DNA of 13,853 nucleotides from JAKJGV01 sp964617565 (GTDB lineage: Bacteria > Verrucomicrobiota > Kiritimatiellia > CAIQIC01 > JAGNIJ01): contig CAZTYH010000075.1 of assembly GCA_964617565.1 (NCBI GenBank), positions 1-13,853 on the forward strand, read 5' to 3'. The notes under the pieces were generated by a model, which was given only the letters and a program-made list of their open reading frames with translations, ran no database searches and was not told the origin of the DNA. Position numbers and translations under genes: made by a program. Every line of letters starts with the position of its first letter. Position 1 is the stretch's first letter. This document shows positions 1 through 6,076 of the stretch, in pieces.

Positions 1-2
1 TC

Positions 3-80
3 CGGCGCGTGGTGTGGGAGGGGGCCGATCCGGTTCCCGAACCGTTCAAGATGCACGGTACGCGCGCGTTCGGCGGCTGA
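3..80 (+). CDS. C-terminal end of an unidentified protein (partial)
   Basis: Only the last 25 codons of a gene entering from the left edge are visible, ending in a TGA at 78-80. The tail reads ...VVWEGADPVPEPFKMHGTRAFGG. This frame was preferred over the frame ending at 110 because nearly all of its codons end in G or C, as in the neighbouring GC-rich genes, and the peptide is less Arg/Gly-biased. No domain can be recognised from so short a piece. It converges on the glycosyltransferase gene at 114, leaving 33 nt with no clear terminator hairpin. Confidence 0.45.
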   Translation, partial: RRVVWEGADPVPEPFKMHGTRAFGG

Positions 81-113
81 TGGAGAACATCGAGCGTTGA
101 AGCCGGGGAAGTC

Positions 114-2507
114 TCATCCCATCTCGAACTGTTCCATCACGGTTTCCCAACGGCTTTGATTGGCGCGCGCGATCGCGCCGGTTTTCATTGCGTCGCGGAG
201 ATCCTTGTCGAAACAGAGTTGCCGCATCGCTTCCGCAATCGCCTCGGGGTGACGAGTGTCCGTTACCAGGCCGGATCCGTGGCTTCGCACGATTTCGGCT
301 GGACCGCCGCACTCGGAAACGATGGCCGGCAGGCCGGATGCATGCGCTTCCAGCACCGCGTTTCCGAACGTGTCGGTCATGCTTGGGAAAACAAATGTGT
401 CGGAGCCCGCATAGGCGAGGGCGAGGTCGTCACCGGTTAATCGTCCTGTGAAAAGCACGCCGTTCTTCTGATAGGTCGCGCGCAGTTCGTCCAGGTGGGG
501 GCCGTCGCCGACCACCACGAGTTGCGCGTCAGGCATTTCCGCCCTGCATAATTGAAATGCGCGAATCATCGCTTCGATATTCTTTTCCCTGGATATCCGC
601 CCGACATAAAGAAACTTGAAACCGCCGTTAATCCCGTAGCGGTCCCAGAATTCCGGCTTGCGCTTGGATGGATTGAAGCGCTGTGTGTCCACGCCGCGTG
701 AAAAAACGGAAAGCCTGGCCGGATCAATTCCCTTGTCCGCCAGTTGCGTGAGATAATGGCGGCTGGGCGCATAGACGTGATCCATGCTGCTGTAGAACCA
801 AGACATGTAGCTCCAGGTCAGATCCTCCAGCGAATCGTCGTCCGTAAGATGTCTGACATAGCGCGGAAAGTCCGTGTGATAGACTCCCTTCACGCGTAGC
901 TTAAACAGGCGTGCGGCTGCGAGGCCCGCAAGGCCCATCGGGCCGGGGGTGGAAATGATCAATTCATCGAATTCCTCGCGCTCGATGAACTCGAAGATCT
1001 CAAGAAACGGGGGAAATGCGATTTGCTGCGATTCGTATTCCGGCACGGAAAAGCATCCGGCCGGCTTGAAGTTCTTCAGGGGAAAAGGGGCCTCCGGGTC
1101 TTCAGGCAGGCAGGTGATGACGGTCATGGGAATCTGGCGGCTGGCAGCTATGCCCGCAACGGAATGTATGGTGTGAGCCACGCCATTCACGTCGAGAAAA
1201 GTGTCGGTGATCCAAGCTTTTTTCCCGCTGCGGCGCTGAAGTTGTCCGGCAGCGGGGAACCGCGAGGCGACGGCTTGCAAAAGGTTTTCATCTTTATGCT
1301 GGGCGCCGAAGGCGGTGAGATACGGGGTCATGCCGAGCAAAACCGGGCCGAGCGAGGATAACGATTGGAGGCTCTCGATCAGGTTGCCCTGCCGGATTTG
1401 TTCAAGGCCCCGCTGGATAAACGCATGGATCAATTGCTGCCCCATTCTGCATGCGGTCTCAAAACCGAGCCGCTCGCGTTCCTCATCCGATTGGTTGTTC
1501 CCCTCGCGTTTATTCTGATCCTGGAGCTTGCGGATGGCGGTGAATTCATCAATAAGCAGGCGCTCGATGTCGCTGAGCTTCCGCTTCCGGCGTTCGATGA
1601 AGAAGCGGTTGACCGCCGGTGGAAGAATGGAGGCCACTCCGCCGGAGGATAAATCCTCCCGCCCGGCGAGTTTTTGCAACATGGCCCCTATCAGTCCGCC
1701 GTCGTTCTTTGTTCCGCCCGCGATTCGGCTGCGATAGTAGCTGTAGGTGATATGGTAGAGGCTGTGCGCGAGCTGCATGCTCGTGCCGTGGCGGCCGCCG
1801 GGCTTGTGTTGTCCGTCACGCAGGTGTTGGAGCAGATCGAACACGGTTCGCGCGGGCGGCGTTTCTGTCCACGCGAAGCCGCTGTGAAGTCCGCTGTGAT
1901 CGTCGCTGCCGCCTGTCAGGATCTTCTTCCATGGTTCGGGGCCGGCCGGTTCGAGTCCGTGCCGGTCCGCCAATTGCGCGAGCACTTCGGGGGTCAGGCT
2001 CTCGAAAATGGCGTTTGCGATACGGCAAGCGCGGGGGTGCCGAGAGCCGTTCAGCCCCTCAAACCGGTTGAACAGGACGATCAGTTTTTCAAAATCATCC
2101 GCCGTCAACCGGTCGTTGTTGCGGAAGAGAGGGTGCGCGATGGAATGCAGAATCTGGTTTTGAAGCAAGTAGGCGCGAAGATCGTAAATGGACGGGCGTA
2201 TCTCCTGGATATCATGAAACACCTTTTCGTTGATGCCGAAGACGAGGCAGTGAATCTTGCACCCGTTTTCCGGGAAGTAGGTCGTGACCTCGACTGAAAT
2301 AAACGTGCCGGGCAGGTGTGCGATCTCCAGCGCTCCCGCAATGTTGTTGTGATCCGTGACGGTCACGAAATCCATGCCGCGTTCCCGGCAGGAGCGATAA
2401 AGGTCCAGGGGCTCGACAAAGCTTTCCGGCGCGCCGATGCGCCGGAGAAACCATTCGCTTGGCCTGTCAGAGAATTTACTGTGAACATGCAGATCTACAC
2501 GGGACAT
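114..2507 (-). CDS. PHP-domain phosphoesterase fused to GT4 glycosyltransferase
   Basis: This 797-residue protein has two enzymatic halves. Residues 1-220 form a PHP metal-dependent hydrolase domain with the expected ligands: HVH at 7-9, TDH at 51-53, E73, H86, H125 and the DDH at 202-204. Residues about 428-797 are a GT-B, family 4 glycosyltransferase: an N-terminal half beginning at AWITDTF, then YVGRISREKN, VVGDGP and the donor-binding signature PSMTDTFGNAVLEAHASGLP. The family normally has Glu where this signature has Asp (TDTFG), with the second Glu retained. The linker, 240-425, is helical and basic and unassigned. The ATG at 2507 has AGGAGGG five bases upstream. PHP-GT4 fusions are known in several phyla; substrate specificity is not readable from sequence. 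Transfer of a sugar from a nucleotide donor to an envelope or lipid acceptor is the likely reaction, with the PHP half possibly removing a phosphate. Divergent from the FHA/GT2 operon, which suggests shared envelope-glycan work. Confidence 0.93.
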   Translation of the reverse strand: MSRVDLHVHSKFSDRPSEWFLRRIGAPESFVEPLDLYRSCRERGMDFVTVTDHNNIAGALEIAHLPGTFISVEVTTYFPENGCKIHCLVFGINEKVFHDIQEIRPSIYDLRAYLLQNQILHSIAHPLFRNNDRLTADDFEKLIVLFNRFEGLNGSRHPRACRIANAIFESLTPEVLAQLADRHGLEPAGPEPWKKILTGGSDDHSGLHSGFAWTETPPARTVFDLLQHLRDGQHKPGGRHGTSMQLAHSLYHITYSYYRSRIAGGTKNDGGLIGAMLQKLAGREDLSSGGVASILPPAVNRFFIERRKRKLSDIERLLIDEFTAIRKLQDQNKREGNNQSDEERERLGFETACRMGQQLIHAFIQRGLEQIRQGNLIESLQSLSSLGPVLLGMTPYLTAFGAQHKDENLLQAVASRFPAAGQLQRRSGKKAWITDTFLDVNGVAHTIHSVAGIAASRQIPMTVITCLPEDPEAPFPLKNFKPAGCFSVPEYESQQIAFPPFLEIFEFIEREEFDELIISTPGPMGLAGLAAARLFKLRVKGVYHTDFPRYVRHLTDDDSLEDLTWSYMSWFYSSMDHVYAPSRHYLTQLADKGIDPARLSVFSRGVDTQRFNPSKRKPEFWDRYGINGGFKFLYVGRISREKNIEAMIRAFQLCRAEMPDAQLVVVGDGPHLDELRATYQKNGVLFTGRLTGDDLALAYAGSDTFVFPSMTDTFGNAVLEAHASGLPAIVSECGGPAEIVRSHGSGLVTDTRHPEAIAEAMRQLCFDKDLRDAMKTGAIARANQSRWETVMEQFEMG

Positions 2508-2634
2508 AACGACCCTCCTGCCAAGGGAAGATTTGTCGTGTGATTACTATCTCTTGAGTGTCTTAGGCTTTTGCTAGCAGCGGGTTAGAAATCTGTTGGC
2601 GAAGCACAAAGTGAGGGTAGGCGAAGGGAAAGTG

Positions 2635-2664
2635 TTGGCCGTTCGGGGGTCATGCCATTATATT
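2635..2664 (+). promoter_or_regulatory. Candidate sigma-70 promoter for the FHA/GT2 operon
   Basis: TTGGCC (2635-2640) and TATATT (2659-2664) are separated by 18 bases, predicting transcription from about 2671. The ATG at 2652 would lie upstream of this start, which supports initiation at 2697 for the next gene. It sits in the 189-bp divergent spacer 2508-2696; no convincing opposite-strand promoter for the glycosyltransferase was found there. Confidence 0.4.
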
Positions 2665-2696
2665 CTGCCCGTTATGCCTATTTGGAAGGCCATTAC

Positions 2697-4040
2697 ATGA
2701 TGTATCGCCTCATATTTCTTACCGGGTCGCTGAGGAATCAGCGCATTACGGTGGAGCAGCAGCCGATGACGATCGGCCGTGATCCCGGCTGCGCGATCGC
2801 GGTAGACGATGAGGAGATGGCCTCGCAGCATGCCGTGCTGGAGCATCGGGCCGAGGGCCTGTTTATTCGCGATCTCGGATCCATGAACCGCATCCTGGTG
2901 AACAAGCGCGAGGTTCGCGATACGCGCCTGAAGCATGGCGATTCGGTGGAGATCGGGCGGACGCGCTTTCTTGTGCAGGCCCTGGTGCAGGCGGAGGTGA
3001 GCGGCGTCGGCGCCGTAACTCCGCGCAGACGTCAATGGCGCGCGGTTGGTGTGGCCGTGGTTATTGTGCTGGCGGCGACGGTCGCCGCCAATCTTCGCGT
3101 GTGGCGGATTACGCGTCCTGTGCCGGGGCGTGAGGCTTCGATGCCTGAGGTTTCGTCGCCGATCATGACTGCCGGGAACGGGGCGGCGGAGGATGCCGTG
3201 GTGCCGCCCGCAGCGGAGGATTTGCGGTTGGTTCGGGAGGACCTGGCCGCCATTCGCGAGACGGTAAAGGAGCTGACCACCCGTGCGCAACCGGTGCCCC
3301 GGGTGCCGGTGGCAGAACCTGCCGCGCGGGACGTGGTGGGCGAGAAGGCCGCCGAGATGTTCGAGGAGGCGCTGGATGCCATTCGCGATGGAAACGCGCC
3401 GCGGGCGGATCAACTGCTTGCGGGCGCGTTGATCCTGGAGCCCGATTTTGTTTCCGCTTACGAGGAGCGTGCACGCCTGTTCGAGAGACGCGGCATGCCG
3501 GAACAGGCTGTTCAACAATGGAGCGAGATTATTGCGCGCAATCCCGCGACGGAGATTTACGAGCGTGCCGTTGGAGAGCGTTTAAGGTTGAGCCGCGCGA
3601 TCAATTCCGGCGCCGCGAACTGTGTGCGGATTGTTTCCGCCGATCAGCACAAAGTGCTGACTGCCGGGGATTATGACGAAATGCGAATTCTGAAAATCGT
3701 GCTGCAGCAACGCTCGGAAGATCTGTTGCTCGACACCGAATCGGTGCGGGTGGAAGTGACTTTTTATGACGAAAACCAGAATAACGGCGTCATCGAAACC
3801 ACGCGGGCGGTCGTGCCGCAGAAGGTGTTGCAGCCGGATTCCCCATGGGATGCCGGAGAACAGAAAACGTTGACCGCCACCTATCTGGTTCCGAGGGGTG
3901 CGCGAGGCGGCTCGCAATTCTATGGCTTCGCGGTGCGTGTCCTGTACGACGGGCGTGTGCAGGACGAGCGCGCCCGGCCGAGAACTCTTTTACGGGCACA
4001 GGATTCCGCGGGTCGCGCGGCGATGGAGGATGTGAAATGA
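2697..4040 (+). CDS. FHA domain - transmembrane - TPR-like protein
   Basis: A 447-residue protein if it begins at the ATG at 2697, which has GGAAGG seven bases upstream; a second ATG follows at 2700, and an upstream in-frame ATG at 2652 would add 15 residues. Residues about 15-100 form an FHA domain (TIGRDPGC, ASQHAVL, IRDLGSMNRILVN). The phosphothreonine-contacting Arg28 and the Asn of the SMN motif are kept, while the canonical Ser position is Ala and the usual GT after the Asn is RI, so phosphopeptide binding is plausible but not certain. A hydrophobic helix at about 115-137, between basic flanks, should span the inner membrane. After a Pro/Ala-rich stretch, residues 215-295 form two TPR-like helical pairs (AAEMFEEALDAIRDG, FVSAYEERARLFERRG). 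Residues 302-432 look like a beta-sandwich domain I do not recognise. The FHA part is probably cytoplasmic and the TPR and C-terminal parts periplasmic. Cotranscribed with the GT2 gene, whose ATG overlaps its stop. Confidence 0.9.
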   Translation: MMYRLIFLTGSLRNQRITVEQQPMTIGRDPGCAIAVDDEEMASQHAVLEHRAEGLFIRDLGSMNRILVNKREVRDTRLKHGDSVEIGRTRFLVQALVQAEVSGVGAVTPRRRQWRAVGVAVVIVLAATVAANLRVWRITRPVPGREASMPEVSSPIMTAGNGAAEDAVVPPAAEDLRLVREDLAAIRETVKELTTRAQPVPRVPVAEPAARDVVGEKAAEMFEEALDAIRDGNAPRADQLLAGALILEPDFVSAYEERARLFERRGMPEQAVQQWSEIIARNPATEIYERAVGERLRLSRAINSGAANCVRIVSADQHKVLTAGDYDEMRILKIVLQQRSEDLLLDTESVRVEVTFYDENQNNGVIETTRAVVPQKVLQPDSPWDAGEQKTLTATYLVPRGARGGSQFYGFAVRVLYDGRVQDERARPRTLLRAQDSAGRAAMEDVK

Positions 4041-4843
4041 GCAGGGAAAAAATCTCCGCCTGCGTGATTGCGCACAACGAGGAGCGCAAAATCAGGCGGT
4101 GTCTTCGCAGCCTGACCTGGTGCGACGAAATCGTGGTCGTGGACAGCTTCAGCACGGATGGGACGGTAAAGATTTGCCGGGAGTTCACCGACCGCGTTTA
4201 CCAGCACGAATGGCTGGGCTATGTGGGGCAACGGAATCTCGTGCGCGAGATGTCTTCGCATCCGTGGATTTTCTTCCTGGATTCGGACGAAGAAGTTTCG
4301 GAGGGCTTGCGTGACGAGATCGTCGCCGAGTTCGAGCGGGGGACCGGGGATTATGTCGGCTACGAATTCCCGCGCCAGGTGTACTATCTCGGACGCTGGA
4401 TCAGCCACGGGGAGTGGTATCCGGACGTCAAGCTGCGCCTGTTCAAAAAAGCGTACGGCCGGACGGAGGGGCAGGAACCTCATGACAAGGTGGTGGTGAA
4501 CGGACCGACGCGCCGGCTGAAAAATCCGATCTATCACTACACCTACGATGACATCCGCGATCACCTGGAAACACAGAACCGGTTTTCCACCATCACCGCG
4601 CAGCAGAAGTTTGTTGAAGACATGCCCTTCCTGTGGCGCGACCTGTTTTTCCGCCCGGCCTTCCGTTTCATCAAGGGTTATATCCTGCGCGGCGGGTTTC
4701 TGGACGGCAGCCACGGCTTGATGATTGCCCTCATCAGCGCGTTCGGGGCGCAGCTGAAGTACATGAAGCTGTGGGAGCTGGTGCTGCGGCAGAAAGGAAA
4801 TGTCCAGGAGCTTCCGGACAAGTATCCGCCGCGCCGCAGGTGA
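4037..4843 (+). CDS. Family 2 glycosyltransferase, WaaE/KdtX-like
   Basis: A 268-residue GT-A fold glycosyltransferase. The start VIAHNEERKIRRCLRSL, the VVVDSFSTDGT motif, and the DSD metal/nucleotide motif at residues 82-84 in FFLDSDEEVSEGL are diagnostic of GT2 enzymes. The later HGEWYPDVKLRLFKK, the HDKVVVNG segment and the LETQNRFSTITA helix match the LPS-core beta-1,4-glucosyltransferase subgroup (WaaE/KdtX/LpcC-like). It should transfer a hexose to a lipid-linked or lipopolysaccharide acceptor at the cytoplasmic face of the inner membrane; the exact sugar cannot be told. The ATG overlaps the previous stop as ATGA and has GGAGG seven bases upstream inside the FHA gene, so the two are translationally coupled. 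It ends 5 nt before the stop of the opposite-strand gene. A longer in-frame reading upstream from 3845 is an Arg/Gly-rich shadow of the FHA gene. Confidence 0.93.
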   Translation: MSREKISACVIAHNEERKIRRCLRSLTWCDEIVVVDSFSTDGTVKICREFTDRVYQHEWLGYVGQRNLVREMSSHPWIFFLDSDEEVSEGLRDEIVAEFERGTGDYVGYEFPRQVYYLGRWISHGEWYPDVKLRLFKKAYGRTEGQEPHDKVVVNGPTRRLKNPIYHYTYDDIRDHLETQNRFSTITAQQKFVEDMPFLWRDLFFRPAFRFIKGYILRGGFLDGSHGLMIALISAFGAQLKYMKLWELVLRQKGNVQELPDKYPPRRR

Positions 4844-4848
4844 TTCTC

Positions 4849-5394
4849 TCACGTCCCGTCCGGATCGCCGTGATGTTGACGATAGCATTGCGGACACATG
4901 CCGTGACTGACTTGCGCCTCGGTGTGCCGCGCGATGTATGATTCGAGCGGCAGCCATTCGTCTTTCTTGTCCCGTATGCGCCGGCAATACACGCACATCG
5001 GGACAATGCCAGTCAGGCGGCGAATGGTGGAGAGCGCTTCCGATAAGTCCTTTGCCGTTTTTTTGTGATGCTCCACTTCGGCACGAATTCCAGAAATCAG
5101 GCAGGCCACAACCAGAAAGGAAGCCAGCAGCACAACCTCGTTCCACGCGTCCACCGCCCACGAGTCTCCGGTCTGCACCCACAACATATTGACGAGCCAC
5201 CACATCGTGCCGCTTGCCGCAGCCATGATAATAGCCGCGCGTCGGCCGACGTGCCATGCCAGGTATCCGATGGGGATGAAATAGAAGAGAAAGAAGTCGA
5301 GACGCTCGCCCGTCAGATGATCCACCAGCCCGACAAGCACAAGTTGCACCACCGAGAAAATGAGAGGACGGCTTATTCTGTGTCTTCCGGACAT
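4849..5394 (-). CDS. Four-helix membrane protein with Cys4 cytoplasmic tail
   Basis: A 181-residue protein. Four hydrophobic helices lie at about 9-26, 31-50, 51-73 and 84-104; the motif DHLTGERLDFFLFYFIPIGYLAW is typical of the 4TM sensor module usually found ahead of histidine-kinase or GGDEF domains. A short helix (AEVEHHKKTAKDLSEAL) leads to a CxxC...HGMCPQC tail with cysteines at 134, 137, 167 and 170. This tail (IVPMCVYCRRIRDKKDEW ... SHGMCPQC) is a common C-terminal extension of PAS, response-regulator and kinase proteins and is often assumed to bind metal. Here no kinase, cyclase or receiver domain lies between or after the two modules, so the protein looks like a sensor with no output domain. 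The ATG at 5394 has GGAG six bases upstream; an upstream TTG at 5466 would add 24 basic residues with no ribosome site. It converges on the GT2 gene with a 5-nt gap. Confidence 0.82.
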   Translation of the reverse strand: MSGRHRISRPLIFSVVQLVLVGLVDHLTGERLDFFLFYFIPIGYLAWHVGRRAAIIMAAASGTMWWLVNMLWVQTGDSWAVDAWNEVVLLASFLVVACLISGIRAEVEHHKKTAKDLSEALSTIRRLTGIVPMCVYCRRIRDKKDEWLPLESYIARHTEAQVSHGMCPQCYRQHHGDPDGT

Positions 5395-5417
5395 TTTTAC
5401 TCCATGGGTCGCGGATC

Positions 5418-5460
5418 GCTTCGAAGCAATTTCAGCTTTGACCCGTACACGGATTCGAAT
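5418..5460. promoter_or_regulatory. Pair of TTCGAA-centred palindromes (possible operator)
   Basis: GCTTCGAAGC (5418-5427) and ATTCGAAT (5453-5460) are two perfect palindromes with the same TTCGAA core, centres 34 bp apart. They lie just upstream of the 4TM gene start and about 180-220 bp upstream of the predicted sigma-54 transcript start, a distance at which enhancer-binding activators commonly sit. Function is a guess; short palindromes arise by chance. Confidence 0.2.
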
Positions 5461-5614
5461 GTTCAAAAGTTTCGGTGTTTGACGGAAGGCCCGCGCCGGA
5501 AAATGTACACTTCGTGACCCTGCACGTGTTCATAATTGTACTTTCGCGTACGATTCGACCTCTACGGGTTGCGGTTCCGGTTCGGTAGCCTCTGCATGTT
5601 GTGTTGCGTGATGA

Positions 5615-5630
5615 TGGCACGCCCCTTGCT
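5615..5630 (+). promoter_or_regulatory. Sigma-54 (RpoN) promoter of the small FHA gene
   Basis: TGGCACGCCCCTTGCT matches the sigma-54 consensus TGGCACG-N4-TTGCW exactly. The -24 GG (5616-5617) and -12 GC (5628-5629) are separated by the obligatory 10 bases. Transcription should begin near 5641, giving a leader of about 35 nt to the ATG at 5676. Such promoters need an ATP-driven enhancer-binding activator; none is encoded in this window. Confidence 0.85.
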
Positions 5631-5675
5631 AACGGGTGTGCGACGGCAATTCGTTTGCGCCGCAGGAGGAAACCG

Positions 5676-6071
5676 ATGAGCCATGCATGCAGCGCCGCGG
5701 AGATGAGCGAACTTTTCGGGCCCGCGATTTTGATGCCATCAACGAATACGGCGAACGTACGCATTCTGTCTCCGCATGCGCAGCGTTACCTGGTATTGCA
5801 TGGGCATGCGATTCCGATCGGTGAGCGGCGCAGCATGGTGATCGGAAGCGATCCGGCTCATTGCGACATGCCGTTGTTGAGTGCGCGAATCGAAGCGCGC
5901 CACGCGGAACTTTTCTTCCATAACGGGTGCTATTTCGTGCAGGACCTCGGCAGTGTGCATGGAACGTATGTGAATGGCCGTCGTATCGCGGGGGCTGCGG
6001 AACTGCATGTGGGCGATGAGATCCTGATCAGGCCGTACAGCATGACGTTCACAACGGCGGGTCTCTCCTGA
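5676..6071 (+). CDS. Stand-alone FHA-domain protein under sigma-54 control
   Basis: A 131-residue protein made of an unstructured 35-residue head followed by one FHA domain (about 36-127). The fold is clear from MVIGSDPAHCDMPL, ARHAELFFHNGCYFVQDL, GSVHGTYVNGRRI and VGDEILI. All three residues that normally contact phosphothreonine differ: Ser58 where the GR arginine belongs, Glu73 where the Ser of SxxH belongs, and His95 where the Asn of SxNGT belongs. It may therefore bind a partner without phosphothreonine, or serve as a structural scaffold. The ATG at 5676 has a strong AGGAGGA site (5664-5670) five bases upstream. The frame is open back to an ATG at 5601, but that lies upstream of the sigma-54 promoter and is rejected. 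The gene converges on the cyclase-fold gene with only 5 nt between stops. It has no cotranscribed partner. Confidence 0.9.
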   Translation: MSHACSAAEMSELFGPAILMPSTNTANVRILSPHAQRYLVLHGHAIPIGERRSMVIGSDPAHCDMPLLSARIEARHAELFFHNGCYFVQDLGSVHGTYVNGRRIAGAAELHVGDEILIRPYSMTFTTAGLS

Positions 6072-6076
6072 GGCGT

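Noticed and set aside
1674..2297. Plus-strand open frame (207 codons) opposite the PHP domain
   Set aside because: Antisense to an intact PHP domain with all metal ligands; no domain or ribosome site of its own.
3920..5257. Long minus-strand open frame (445 codons) across the GT2 region
   Set aside because: It runs antisense to the GT2 gene and out of frame with the 4TM gene on the same strand; the translation is His/Arg/Pro-rich and lacks domains.
5601..5675. N-terminal extension of the small FHA protein from an upstream ATG
   Set aside because: The codons lie over the sigma-54 promoter, read Arg-rich and lack a ribosome site, whereas 5676 has AGGAGGA at ideal spacing.
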